In this document: piece after piece, positions 31,182-43,115 of the stretch | Numbering within the stretch: position 1 is the stretch's first letter | Layout of the letters: each line of letters starts with the position of its first letter | Assembly (NCBI GenBank): GCA_036345935.2 | Contig: JADWOT020000001.1 | Location: forward strand, 2,717,258 to 2,781,257 | Length of the DNA: 64,000 nt | Direction of reading: 5' to 3' | DNA from: Taenia hydatigena | Lineage: Eukaryota > Platyhelminthes > Cestoda > Cyclophyllidea > Taeniidae | Position numbers and translations under genes: made by a program | The notes under the pieces: generated by a model | The model's input: the letters and a program-made list of their open reading frames with translations, nothing else | Database searches by the model: none | What the model was told of the DNA's origin: nothing

Positions 31182-32103
31182 GCAATGTGTAATTGAAACA
31201 CTCTAAACTTGCCCTAGATTTCGTCATCCGTTCTCACTACTTTCCCCATCCACACTTGAACTATCTCTTTCTGAGGCAAAGCCTTCCTTTGCCAGAGAAC
31301 GCATATGCTGATCCAACAGAATGCATAAATTAGCCTTAAAGGGAGTTCAAAACACACTAAAAGGCGATAAATTATGATTGTCGCAAACACAATCGCCAGA
31401 TTATGTGACGCCAGTGGAATTAGCCTCAATCACGAGGTTGGAGGAAAGTGCATTTGAAATTGCCACCTCCACCCTCGCGAGCAATGCAAAGGCATAACAG
31501 TGTATCGTGTGGCCCTCCAACGCTCTCTCCTGACGCAGTGTTTTTCACTTGCACCAAATTGGGTGGCCTCGAGTTACGAACTGCCCTTCAACATCCTTTT
31601 TATTTGCCTAAAAAACACAGGTTGTATCACGCAACGTGGCAGCAATTTGGATTGCTTGAGGCAAACAAATGGTGAGGTGTAACATGCTTCTGTCAAGACG
31701 AGGCCATTTCAATCCTCCCACTGTGACGCAAATTGGTGTGTGTGCGTGTGTGTGCGTGTGGGGATAAACCTGCATCGGGCTTACCTAAGGCTGTAAATGT
31801 CCTCTCTGGTGATTGGCACACAATGTCCTAGTGCTGAGTAGATGTGCTGAATAGATGTGGTTAGTGCGTGTGTGTGTGTGTGTGCCAATGTTGCCTGAGA
31901 AGTGCTGCATCCACCGAGAATACTCCTTCCCATACTCACCAGAATTCCGCTACACGCAATTCCACAGGCCACTTCTCATCAGGTTGTCATGCGTGAAGCA
32001 AATATTTTGCACTTCATTAGTGACAGCACGATCCACACGTCAATGTATCACTTCAGTAGCGGACTTAGCGATGGTGGTGTGATTGAAAGAGCATTGGCTT
32101 TAC

Positions 32104-32673
32104 GGCTCTTCAACTCACTCAGGTGCAGTGGACTCCGTGCAGTGAATGATGGGTTCGAGGTTAGGCACAACTGAATAGAAGTAGATGGAATTTGACAGAA
32201 GAAAGTGCGATGCTACTAGACGGGCACTGACAAGAGCGAGTTCATGATAATCACGTTTGTGTGTTGGGCAGGCATTTGTAGCCTCGCGTTCTGTGCACTC
32301 ACAGTCTGCAGTCACACCAGCCACCAAAGCACTCGGCAACGTGAACAAATTGTCTACCAAAAGATGTTGTGTGGAGACGTGAGGACGGTGTGCGTGGAAG
32401 AGAGAAGGTGTCGGGGTGTTCACGCGATCATCTAAAGTGAGGAATGGGTGGCAACGTGGTGACTGTGCCTCTCCCTTAAACCATCTCCTTCATCAAATGG
32501 TGTTGCTTTTGGTAGGTTTCGCGGTATGTTGCACTGCGGCCAGGTAGGCTGCATGATGAACTTTGGTTTGTGCCAATCTTGCAGCACGATTCTGTTTGTT
32601 CAAAACAGATTTCATGTCTTATGACCACTAGCTTCAACTCTCTTTGGATGTGTCGAAATGAAAGACTTGGCAA
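32104..32673. other. Apparently single-copy gap between the two palindromes
   Basis: No second copy in the window. Frames of 60-100 codons on both strands (for example 32115-32423, -) show no recognisable domain. Confidence 0.45.
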
Positions 32674-33704
32674 GCACAACTTCGTCACTCTTGTCAACTA
32701 CCGTAGTACACCATCTTCTGAACGATGTTTGCAAAGTAGAGAGAGTGGATGACGAAACCGTTGTGATGGGGCAAGGATTGGCCAAGCGGCTCCCATCACG
32801 TCTTTGCTCCCCATTCTTCCCCTTCTCGTGCAGCCTACAAGGCTCAAATATGGACAGTCGAGGATGCCCGCGCCCACTTCGCCCCAAGTCATTCCAACTT
32901 CAACCCCCACCACACATGCTCACATCACCGTGGACTAAGTTGACTGCATCTATTTCCACTTACGTGACCTACACTATCTGCACAGAAAGGGAATGGGGTT
33001 GAGAGGAGGGTTTGTGTTAGCACAATGTCGACCTCTCTTCCAAAATGACAATTGCCATATTCTATTGCCAGCTGACCGACAGCGCCTCAATTTGCCAACC
33101 CACCGAACACCAGTGGGCTGGGTGGCCATGTGGTCTGAAGGACCAACTGGCGTGTCTCGGGAGTCTTCGTGGACACGCTGTCTTCATCGATTGCAGGTAG
33201 TGTCTCTCTACCCCGATGGCGTCACTCCTCTCTGTCTGCATCCCCTCTCTCTCTCCCTCTCTCCTTTTGCCCCTGCATTTCTCCAGCAGGATTCAACTGC
33301 CTCAAACCACACGTGCCTGCCCCTCGTCTAATAAAGCCGTCTACTCACCTACATCTTAGTAGAAAGCACACCTCTGCCTTGTCATCATGGCAAGATGTGC
33401 ATAGTGGAAGAATGCCTTAAGGACGTGGTTTAAGCTAAGGCACATTTCGTCATTAAAGTACCAAAATCGTTGCGCCTTTCAATGAATAGGTTCTGGAGGA
33501 GGTTCAACACTGCTCGTGGGTCACAACACGAAGTCCTAACCACAGGAAACAAACACAAGTAGAATTCATATCTAGAACATCAAAACTGCTGGATGGAGAA
33601 GTCGCCTATACACCAGGGCGGTCACGCAAACTCAAGCCACTGAGTTGGCATGGCGAAGCCAAGCCTATGCGTCTACTTCTGCGCACAGACACTCATTCAT
33701 CGAC

Positions 33705-34290
33705 CAACATCGACTGCCAGCATAGTTGGAAAATACATTTGTGCCAAGAGGAAGGGAAGGAATGCCTTAAATCACCAATGAGATTGCCTCCCCTTGCCCA
33801 CACATCTAACTACTTACTGCCAGCCTGTGAAGATGGACTTCGAGGGCATGGCAAAGGTGGCGATTGTCGCCAGTGCCATCCATCATCGCATAGCCACCAG
33901 CCAATATCGCATTCGTCGCTTGCAATGTGAGCATCTGGCCAAGTACTTCAAGGTGCACAGTCTCCGTCACTTGTAAACCAAACTGCCACACCTGCAGACA
34001 CTTTGTGCTGCCAAGTTCTGATACCGCAAGCAGGCGGATTAATTGATCCACATTTGCATGTCGACCAACGGCGTCTACGGCGCCCGCATCACCCGTCGCG
34101 GCTTCGACGGCTCCTATGTGCCCCTCATCAAACCGGATGGCGTCACTCATCTCATCACCGCAATCGACGTAAGCCAAACTACCACCATCTGTCCTTCTCT
34201 CTCCTCCCTTCTACCGACACCATTTCAAACACATTTCACCCTTCCTTATCTTCTAGTCACATGGAGCACACATTCTCCCCAACAACACAA
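33705..34290 (+). pseudogene. Galactokinase middle and C-terminal exons, best preserved pseudogene copy (left arm)
   Basis: The middle piece (about 33825-33976) reads PVKMDFEGMAKVAIVASAIH, then IATSQYRIRRLQCEHLAKYF and KVHSLRH. This parallels human GALK1 [20 protein letters not shown] and EYPVRRRQCEEVARALG. It ends at a TAA (33974-33976) where the right-arm copy has CAA. The next exon (about 34058-34168) reads GVYGARITRRGFDGSYVPLI, then KPDGVTHLITAID. It matches GVYGSRMTGGGFGGC, but the conserved GGGFGG motif is altered to RRGFDG. It ends at a GTAAGC donor (34169), followed by an 88-bp intron and a TAG acceptor (34254-34256). The last exon begins SHGAHILPNN. The substitutions and stop make it a pseudogene. 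Confidence 0.75.
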
Positions 34291-34639
34291 CAACAACAAC
34301 GCACAAAGTCCACCTCCAAGTGTGATCCGCAGTATAATCCGTTCCTTCCTCCTCCACTCCTCCACTCCACCACTCTTCTTCCCCTCGCACCACCCATACA
34401 CAACAACGCAGTAGCACATCTCACTTCTTAATAAGGGTTCAAAAAAAAAATCGACGACAGGCCACGCTGCCGCAATAAGAGGTCTTTTGGGAGGCTCGCT
34501 CTACTGCCACTTCGTTCACCGTAGTCGTGCGACACCTCCGCACTCTCATACACGTTTCCACCAACAAATAGCGCCAGAAGTGGCAGCAGGCAGCCCACTC
34601 CAGTGGGAACGACAGTTAGGACGCAATCACAGGATTCAT

Positions 34640-35085
34640 TCATAAGACTGAGGAGAGGAAGAGCCTCTCCTCAATTCCATCGCCTCCACCATCCACCACC
34701 GTCTCGAGGATCACTTTGCCCGCCTCTTCACCCAATTCTCCAACCACCAACACGTACACCTGCTCCATTGCGGTAGCCTCGTTCACACAGCACGTGAACC
34801 GAAACCATCGCAGTCCGTCTGCACTCTCCCAAATAACACCAAGTCGTCAACACGGTGCTCTACTAGACGACCTGGACAGGAGACAAGATTGCACACACAC
34901 CAGCGGTTACATTTGTACAATTGACGGCGCAGAGGCGCCATTGTGGGCTGCAAAAGAAGCTCAGTGTCGAAATGGTTGTTGAGGCCGCTGCAACGACGCG
35001 GAAATTAGGGCAGTCGCGGCCAGACACTTGAGAAAGGATGAGGTCGGGGACAAGGCTACCACAGAAGAGCATTTGCGAGGAGAAA
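34640..35085 (+). repeat. Segment O, copy in palindrome 2 left arm
   Basis: One frame contains IASTIHHRLEDHFARLFTQF, then SNHQHVHLLHCGSLVHT. Later DNA reads AARHLRKDEVGDKATTEEHL. These parallel the frames in 22938-23600 at clear sequence distance. The mirror is at 49420-49860. No family is recognised. Confidence 0.42.
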
Positions 35086-35089
35086 GGTG

Positions 35090-36040
35090 AACCTACAGAA
35101 ACACAAAATCCTTTTCAGCGCACTGAGTGGTTGCAAAGCTCGCACACCTGCAGACAGCCAGAAATAAAATCCGGGGTACGCAGAGGTAAGGGGTGTTGCT
35201 ACTTATAAAACGACTAATTGTATGAAATATCCTCACCTGGGAGCATCCGAAGCATGCTTAACCATCAAGACCCTACAGTAAGTGCTTAAACGGAACCACA
35301 GGGAGTTAAACGACCCAGTTCCATGGGAATGTGGAACCGCAGAGGGACGTAACAAAATGATAGGCCCTTTATTTGTGATGCATAAAATAACAACTAAACT
35401 CTAACATCCATCAGGAGTGCCAGAACATACCGCATATTAAAACAAGCAGAAAAAGCGAGTACGAACCTACGATGGAGAGACAATGAAGTACAGTACAAAG
35501 TGACGAGTGCAACGACCCAAAGTGGGATGTGAAACTAAGGATGTTTGTGAATTATTGCCCTTCATTGGTGCAATACCAGTGCCCTCATAAAGGAATACAC
35601 GTAGAACGGACAACGCTCCAGTCTCGCAGACAATCGCTTACGAAAACAGCCAATTTATGCAACCGAAAAGCCACACTAAACATCCGATGAAATGCGTTGA
35701 ATTGAAGGCAACAGCGCGAAAAAAAACAGGATTCTCTTCAACAAAGGTTAAGAACAGAGTTTAACACTCCCTGTTGTATTTCAATAACATTAGAACCTCA
35801 CCATGTCACCTACGGCAGCACACACGTTTTGACCCGAGCGCATAGTAAGCGAGGCATGAAAATAAATAGCAAAGCACTACAAGCCAAAATCGGAAACAAA
35901 TAGGCAAATAAAGAGACGCACAATTTAAATTCCTGCATTTCCTTTGTTGCAATGAAAAAATTCAGATAATAATCGAGGTTTATTTACGAATTCTGCATTT
36001 AGTCAGTGAATTTAATTTTTAGGAAAAGTAATTGCAGTTG
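35090..36040 (-). repeat. Segment A, inverted copy
   Basis: Reverse complement of 48560-49430 and of 1-985. AT-rich DNA follows to about 36120, ending near 'cttctaaac'-type sequence also found at 48390. No coding region is supported. Confidence 0.75.
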
Positions 36041-36249
36041 CGATTACGCCAATTTCAGTACAATTAAAAACATGTTTAGAAGTGATTGAATTAAACGAAT
36101 TTAACCAGTTTTGCCTCTGGGAACATGCCCTAGTCCTCTGTTGCCATGATCTGTGCTTCCAAACCGTCTGATGCGAAAGGCGGCTTTCCGGTAGGATGCA
36201 TTTATAATGCGTTCATGGTTCGCCTCTTTGTCCTTGTACAGGTCTGCAG

Positions 36250-37040
36250 TAGCTCCTTACCCTACACTACATATTGAATGTTTAGGTTCTGCATAAGCAT
36301 TGACTCTCCTCCCCCCGTCTGCAGAAAGGTCTCGGTTGATCACAGCAAGACATTGCTGACAGAAATGCTGCATCGAGGCGCACAAGACTTATGGTGAATA
36401 AGGAAGCACACCTCCTTGCGGTTGGCACAGGTTAGGAGGATGTGAACCTTACGTATCATGTCTCGCAAGTTGAGGTCGAGGAAGCATGCAGCTCACAAAA
36501 TAATCGGTGTTGTTAAAAATTCAGCTTTGATGTTATTGTCTATGGTGTAAGCCTTCTTCAGAGACTTATGCTTGCAACTCTAGCGCGTCTCGTTAACATT
36601 AGTTTGTTCAATCTTAAAGCTGCGTCGTCTTCACCCTTAACTGACGAGTAGACTAGGCTAATGCTGCTGCATGGAGGAGCTCATTTTATTCGCACACAAA
36701 GGAATGAGAAGGCGAGGACTACCGTCTTAAAGCAATGTTGCTTAGTAGAACATGCTAGGTGCTGAGAGGGAGATAGACGCGCACTCTCTGCTGCTCTACC
36801 TTAACTATATTTGGAACGACCTGAAGGCGCCTTGAGACGACGCGGCTTGTCAAATCTCTCCCCTCAAACATAATACTCGCCCCTCACTTCAGCACTCGTA
36901 GGCAAATGATCCTATGGACAATACTTGAGTTAGCATTGACTTCATACACCACAGCTGTCGGGTGCCATTTCATGGTCAGTCAGTTGACGGGTGACAATCC
37001 TTCTCCGGTAGTCTCCTACCCACTCCAATGCTATCCCCAC
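36250..37040 (-). repeat. Segment D, inverted copy
   Basis: Reverse complement of 47450-48220, joined directly to segment A. No gene is recognised. Confidence 0.75.
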
Positions 37041-37199
37041 TGATACGAGCGTTCTTCCACACAAGTAAAATCAATTTATGTAGAAAAGAACAAGCTTCCT
37101 TGACTAGCAGGATAACGAGATGAATTAAACGCAATAAGTTATTTCTGGCAGAACAATGGTGTTGATAGACACGAGGTCATAAGAGAGGCGGTTCTTCAA

Positions 37200-37570
37200 A
37201 GCCTTTTCAGCCCAACGACTGAAGATACTTGGTGGTCATTAAATGTAATGCGTGAGGCGGTGGCAAAGCAGTGGCTTTGCCACGCCATTGGCTTTGAGGC
37301 TACGAGGAGGAGAAGCACAGGAATGGAAGGTTTGTGTGTTAGGTTGGGTAGGTGTTACAGTGCTGCAGTAACAGTCAGCAAGGAAATTAGAGCTTGGGAC
37401 AACCAAAGCCTTTCTAAAAGGAGCATAATGCTGTCCCTCAAAGCAGTCACCCTGGTCGCAATCATCACCTTTCCTCACTCCATTTCGTCCTACATCATGC
37501 TCCTCCATTCTGCAAAGTAGACGCGGTAACCACTGCACTGAGGCCTCAATTGGATGGCATGTGTCTCCCA
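37200..37570 (-). repeat. Segment L, inverted copy
   Basis: The minus-strand frame 37571-37239 reads EEHDVGRNGVRKGDDCDQ, then HYAPFRKALVVPSSNF. It is identical over 99 codons to 46934-47233 on the opposite arm. The frame on the other strand is equally open, so coding status is undecided. Confidence 0.45.
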
Positions 37571-37629
37571 TTGTGATGTGCTATTTCTGTGTGGGGCACT
37601 ACTCCCACAAACTCCTTCACACTTCCTCA

Positions 37630-38150
37630 CACTCATCATTCATCAGTCCATCCAACTTTCCATTCACGCACCCACCACATTCATCCTGCCTTGCACTAAT
37701 CTCTACATCCACCCATTCTCACCACTCATCCAACATTCCTCCATCCACTCATCCATTCATTCTTTCTTTCTTTTTTTCATTCATTCATTCATTCATCAAT
37801 CCATACACTCCTTCAACCGATTCTCCATTCATTTACTAATTCCTTCGTTCTTTCTCCCTTTCATCCACTCATCACACTTTCTCATATATCATCTCTTTAC
37901 CCATCATCTATTCACCCTCTCTTTCTTTTAATCATCCATCCAACCATCCATCCATTCATCCATCTTTCCATTCCTCATACAATTCCTCTATTCCTTCCAT
38001 TATTTAATGTTTTATCCATCCATTCTACCACCCATCCACTCAATATTCCATCCTTTCTTTCATTCATCCCACCATTCACATATTTTCTATCCATTTATTA
38101 TCCACCATTCATTCACACAATCTTTCCCCCTACTCCTCTTACATCCTTTA
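37630..38150 (+). repeat. CATC/CATT tetranucleotide tract
   Basis: CATC/CATT/CTTT-rich low-complexity DNA upstream of peptide gene copy 5, the mirror of 46320-46860. Confidence 0.85.
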
Positions 38151-38255
38151 AATCAAGACAGACTCCGCATGCACGCACAGCAATTTTATTTCGCAAAATA
38201 TTTCGCCAATCTTTCGCCAAGTGGTGATGTCTTCTAATGCAATGGGTCAAGGCTG

Positions 38256-38301
38256 AACCCAACCCAACCCAACCCAACCCAACCCAAGCCAGCCTATATA
38301 A
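38256..38301 (+). promoter_or_regulatory. (CCCAA)n tract and TATA box of peptide gene copy 5
   Basis: The cleanest example: six CCCAA units (38256-38288) followed by TATATAA at 38295-38301, 51 bp before the ATG at 38346. The complementary strand is (TTGGG)n and could fold into a G-quadruplex. Confidence 0.8.
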
Positions 38302-38345
38302 GGTGCAGCAAATGCGAAGGCACCATCATCAACCCAAGACCACAC

Positions 38346-38606
38346 ATGAAGTCGTCGACGTACACCTTCATCGCTCTCTTCATCGTCGTGTTGGTTGTTG
38401 TGTGGGTGAAGGCCAGACCCGATCCCACTCACACTGCCACTGAGGTGAAGAAGGAGGTGGGAAATGAAGGCGAGGACGGCTACAAGCTCGACTATGACGA
38501 ATACGATGATGAAGGTGGCAACACAGGAATAGATGCGCCGAAAAAGGCAGGCGATAAGAAAGGCGAAAGGGGAGCGAAGGACGAGAAGGAAGAGGAAGAA
38601 GACTAG
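38346..38606 (+). CDS. Secreted acidic peptide, subfamily I, copy 5 (reference-like)
   Basis: A single-exon frame of 86 residues. The signal peptide covers residues 1-23 (MKSSTYTFIALF...VKA). The mature peptide starts RPDPTHTATEVKKEVGNEGE, then has DGYKLDYDEYDDEGGNTG, KKAGDKKGERGAK and a DEKEEEED end. It alternates acidic and dibasic patches. The frame is intact, the TATA box and AATAAA (38696-38701) are in place, and the tail matches the consensus of copies 2 and 6, so I take it as the reference for the subfamily. Function unknown. Tyr residues in acidic context could be sulfated, and the KK and KR-like sites could be cut by proprotein convertases; both are hypotheses. Confidence 0.8.
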   Translation: MKSSTYTFIALFIVVLVVVWVKARPDPTHTATEVKKEVGNEGEDGYKLDYDEYDDEGGNTGIDAPKKAGDKKGERGAKDEKEEEED

Positions 38607-39000
38607 AGTACGACGTTCGCGTAGGGTTAGCAGGAGGTAAAGATACCGTCGTCTGGTGACGCAGTGGTTTGAGTTATCGCGATGATTTGTTTGCAAATAA
38701 AAGGAGCATGTAATGCAATGGTTGGTGTAGCGACATGGATGGAGGGATGGATGTGGTGTGTTGGAGTGTGACATTGGTGATGGGGAAGGAGTGAGTGATG
38801 GAGAGCAGCTTGGATGTGGGCGAAGGTGGGAGGTGAGGGAGGATGGTGTGCTTATTGGGATAACTGAAGTCAGGTCGCATCCATCGTGGCAGAATTCATC
38901 CATTCATCCATCTTCATTCACACACAAGCACACAACTACATTACATGGAATGGAGCCGCATCATTAGCTCCATCCACTTAACCACGTAGACACTCATCCT
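38607..39000 (+). repeat. Conserved 3' flank of peptide gene copy 5
   Basis: AATAAA at 38696-38701, then the usual flank with 'ggatggagggatggatgtgg' and a CA-rich end near 38917-38935. Confidence 0.75.
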
Positions 39001-40195
39001 CTACGCAACTACTATCGCTTCACGCAAGTGTCTGTCCCTCCATCTACCCTTCCATCCTTCCATCCAACCACCGCCACTCCTCCAATCCTCTATCCTTCCA
39101 TACACCCATTCATCCTTCAATACACCTCTTCAGTCAGACGTATGTAGCCATTAATTCATTTGGTCTAACTTTATTCGATCAGTCAGGTGTTCACTATCTT
39201 CTCAATCCACATCAGAGCTGTTCCTTATCCAGCCTACGCATCCGCATACGCATCCAACAATCCATCCAACCATCAATCTATTCATCCACGCATTCCTATA
39301 ACCCCTTTCTACTTGATTATCCACCCATCTCTTCATTCGTGAACATGTCCATGCCCATTCCTTCCAAGCACAATCCATCCATCAATCCATTAATCCGGCC
39401 ATCAGGTCACTTCCACCATTTTTATCCCTTCCTCCGTGCATCCACTGCCACATGCTCCCCTACATCCACAATCCCTCCACCCCGAATGCAGCCCTTCTTT
39501 TATCTCACATATCTGCCTTTCTCTCCTCACCTTCTCCTTCACGCATTCCTCTTCCAACCTTTCAACGCTTACATTCTCCGTGATTATGTAGGTCCTCTAC
39601 ATAGCTGCCCTCCTAATATCGGAAATATTTCCAGCCTAAATGATAGTCAATTGCAAGCATTTTTGCAAATCTAGACTAATGATCCACTTTACTGACCACA
39701 AAGCACTGCATCCAGTACAGCAGTCATCCCTCACATTCCGCCTCAGCATTCCATTCCCTCAGCATTGCCAAACCGTATTGGGGAAGCTCCTAACCTATCC
39801 AGATTAGCGACGGTGAACAAATGAAGATTAGAGTGATTGACGATAGTTCCAGATTATGGAAGCCTCGTGACACCGGCACCAGCAGATGAGTTAACGCATC
39901 TGACCAATGACAACGCCGCGAAAATCACAACAATCGCGACAGCGGCACAGATGGAGTTGACACTTCTCGTCAAGTGCTTCTCTGCTTTGGTAGGTTTCCT
40001 CCTCATACTCACCACACTCCGTGCACCCTCCTTGACTCATGTGCTTGCTATTTGACGCATGAGAGTAACATGGACACCTGTTCTGTGGAAGGAGACTACA
40101 ACTTGTGGTCGGGTTCAGTAGCCTGATGCAGCCTTTAGTGCGCACCAAATTTTGCTGACTATTTGCAACTCGTTTCGGCTATTCGATTAGCTAGA

Positions 40196-40198
40196 TGT

Positions 40199-40230
<32 letters not shown>
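40196..40230 (+). repeat. (TG)n dinucleotide tract
   Basis: Pure TG run after 'ctagatgtgg'. The same site has a run of similar length at 57411-57445 but only short runs at 7128-7140 and 21302-21318. Confidence 0.9.
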
Positions 40231-40234
<4 letters not shown>

Positions 40235-40439
40235 TATCTTGGTGAGTACGTTATGGAAATGCGTCCATCCATCCTCTATGCATTCATGCTTCCATGCATT
40301 CCGTTCTCATTATTCCATTCCTACTTATATGCTGCATGTGTTCTTCGGTGAAGTACGTGGAGGAGGCTAAGAACTAAGTAATGGTCTGATGGGCCACTTG
40401 CGATGGTAAGTTCCTTTTCTCCTTCTCCGTCGATTTGCT

Positions 40440-41419
40440 TTGATGGGGCGTTTCCTTACACTGTCGATGGTGCAGTGATTGGATGTGTTTGCATTTCCGC
40501 ATCTTAAATATTGCCTTTAATGTTGAAGTCGTGGTAGCTTGCTTCCGGCTGCGTGTGTTTGTGTTTGCTGGAAGTGGTTCACCATCTGCTGAACGAGGTT
40601 CGGCAAGTGGTGATGGTGGATGACGAAATCATTGGAATAGGGCGCAAGCGGTGTTAATGTGTTCCAGCTGTAATTTATTCTCCTCCTCCACCTCCTCCTC
40701 TTTGGCAGCCTTTCAAGATTTTAACAGCTGACATTCGAAGGTAGCCGCGACTGTGTCGCTTCGAGTCAAAAACTTCACCTACTCTAGAGAGGAAGAGTTA
40801 ATCACCACTCATGTTAACAACACCGTGGGCTGAATTGTTTCCACCTCTTTCCTCCCAGGTCACGTCTTCCATCTCCACGGAAAAGGAAAAGGAGCTTATT
40901 TCAGCATAATAACGAGCTATCTTCCACCATGACACTTGATGTGTCTCTATCTTATTTGACCGGGAGGACCCTCTTTTGTTAAGGCACCGAACACGGTTGG
41001 GACGAGTCGCCATGCGATCTGATGCAACAAATGGCGTGTCTCGAGAGCCGCCGTATACACTGCCCTTCCATCAACTGTGAATATCCTCTGACTGCCTTCT
41101 CAATCCATCAATCCGTCCATCCCTCCATCTAGGTGGCTTCAACTGCCTGAATGCCCACGTGCCTGCCCACTGTAAAAGAAAGCTCTCCACTTAGCTACAT
41201 GCAAGCAGAAAGCACACCAACTCTGCCGTGTCGTCATGGTAAGATGAAAATTGTGGAGGGATGCTTCAGGGACGTGATTGTAAGGTGAATTTAGCTAGTC
41301 ATAATCTTTGCGTGTGTGTTTGAATAGGTAGTGGACGAAAGTGGTGACCACGTCTCAAGCGGTCGAAGTTGTGTGACGAATGGTAGCCAATGCGCCTATT
41401 ACAAGAGGATCCGGACACT
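40440..41419 (+). repeat. Rest of segment H and segment I
   Basis: Shared with 7360-8280 and 57660-58680. No gene is recognised. Confidence 0.55.
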
Positions 41420-42035
41420 CAGTCATCATTCCACATCCACTGCAAATACAGTGAGAAAAGACATTTGGGTAGGGAGGGAGAGAGGAAATGCCTTGAAACA
41501 CCAATGAGATTGCCTCCGATTACCCACAGATCTAACGACTGCGATCCTGTAAAGATGAACTCTGAGGGCAAGGCAAAGGTGGTGATCGTCGCCAGTGGCA
41601 TCTATCATTAAACAGCCACCGAGCGATAGGGCGCCCGTCTATCCAAGCGTGAGTAACTGGCGAAGAACCTCGAAGGAGTCGAGTCTTCGTGACCTGCAGG
41701 CAAAATTTTCACATATGGAGGAGCTTCGTGTGCACAAGTTCTGAAACCGCCTTCAAAGTCCACTCATCAACTTACCTGACAATTGCAGATATCCGCAAAT
41801 CTGTAAGTGCTACCTCCACTGTCCGACGTCGTCACGACTTAGCGGAAATCCACATCTCATCACCCTAAATGACTTAGGCCAAACCACCACACTTGCCTCT
41901 CCCTTTTCTTCCATCGACACTACCTCTAACTGATTGTGCCCCTCCCCACCTTCTAGTCGACAGAATCGGCCACTGCCAAAATGGACATTGCAGACGGATC
42001 TCGAGGAACGCATGTTCAACCCAAAAACAAGTAGC
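41420..42035 (+). pseudogene. Galactokinase 3' half, degenerate copy
   Basis: The middle piece reads CDPVKMNSEGKAKVVIVASG and then meets a stop (41608-41610). The donor of the short upstream intron is changed (GTAGGG), while its CAG acceptor is kept. The last exon, after cttctag (near 41957), reads STESATAKMDIADGSRGTHV then QPKNK and a stop, the only copy with a short, family-like C-terminus. The exon before it has lost the GTAAGC donor (TTAGGC). Confidence 0.55.
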
Positions 42036-42930
42036 GTGAGTAGTTAGTTTAACCTGTAGACTTGAGTAGTAACATCCATTGTTCTCTCCCACCGTCTTAA
42101 TCCCTCAATCCCTTTCACCTTGCACTACCAATACACAAAAATCCAGTCCAACATCTTGCTTATTAGTCGTGGATTTGAAGGGATTCACGACACGTCACGC
42201 GGTCACAATGACTGGCCTTTGGGAAGTCGTCAGTGCCGCACTGTCCACTGTAGTCGTAGGACATTTCCTCACCATCGCATATATCCCGACATGCAAGCAA
42301 TAACTGATGTGGGAGTAGGGATCCAACTAGAATGACAAATCACAGCTGGGAAGGGATCACAGTAGTGACTGATAAGACTGCAGAGGAGAGGTGCATCCAG
42401 TCCATCCTCCACACCATCCACAGCCGTCTCGATGATCGCTTTGCCTACCTCCTCAGCGAATACTCCAGCCTCCAACACACAGACGTGGTCGACTGCATTA
42501 GTCTGGTTTGCATAGATCATAATAGCTTCGGTGGAGTTAAGGTAGAGTGCACGGTAGGTGCAGACAAACTCGCTTCATCGAATGCTCTACACGGCACGTG
42601 CACCGAGACACTCGCGGCCCATCTCGACCCTTCCAGTTGGCTCGAAGTAACTAACATGGTGCTCACCTAAACGGTTTGGACAGGAGGCAGGTTTGCACGC
42701 ACAGTGGCAGCAATTGCGTTCGTACAATGGATGACGCAGAGACGCCATTGTGGACTGCAGAAGAAGTCTAGTGGCAGGATGGTAGTTAAGACCACCATCG
42801 CTGCCGCTGCCGCTGCCGCAACGACGCAGACACACATCGAAGGGCATCAACGCACACGTGGGGACAATCGCAGCCACACAGTTGGTAGAGGATGAGTTCG
42901 GGGACAAGGCTATCACTGAAGAGCATTTAC
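42036..42930 (+). repeat. Segment O, copy in palindrome 2 spacer
   Basis: Near-identical to 22651-23540. The 112-codon frame at 42332-42670 is intact with only a few substitutions. The GCC run (42800-42819) is one unit shorter or more. Confidence 0.42.
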
Positions 42931-43115
42931 GGGAGAAAAGGGAAAGCTATGAAGAGACGAAAAGCCTTCTCAGCACTCAGACACCTGAACACTGCATGAA
43001 ATAAAATGTGGGGCACGTGGGGTGAGGGATGGATGGAACACTGCTCTACGGTAAACAAGCATTATTTGGAATATCTACACGAGGAAAAAACATCTATAAC
43101 GTGCGTTAATCTGAC

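Larger units (their letters stand above)
27549..32103 (-). repeat. Palindrome 1, right arm
   Basis: Reverse complement of 16346-20113, with an extra 0.9 kb at 29706-30640 that includes a full segment E, as at 1770-2060. The extra DNA was therefore probably lost from the left arm rather than gained here. Confidence 0.88.
32674..39060 (+). repeat. Palindrome 2, left arm
   Basis: Matches 45405-51746 as reverse complement, with position sums staying between about 84420 and 84505. The outer boundary is sharp: 'aagcacaacttcgtc' at 32674 against 51746. The arms are near-identical by eye over long stretches such as 37240-37900. The sharpest differences fall inside the peptide gene (copy 5 against copy 6) and the galactokinase fragment. 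Confidence 0.9.

Noticed and set aside
38256..38288. (CCCAA)n and (CCCCA)n tracts as interstitial telomere repeats
   Set aside because: The unit is five bases and not TTAGGG. The tracts are short and sit at fixed positions next to the peptide genes, so a gene-linked repeat is the better reading.
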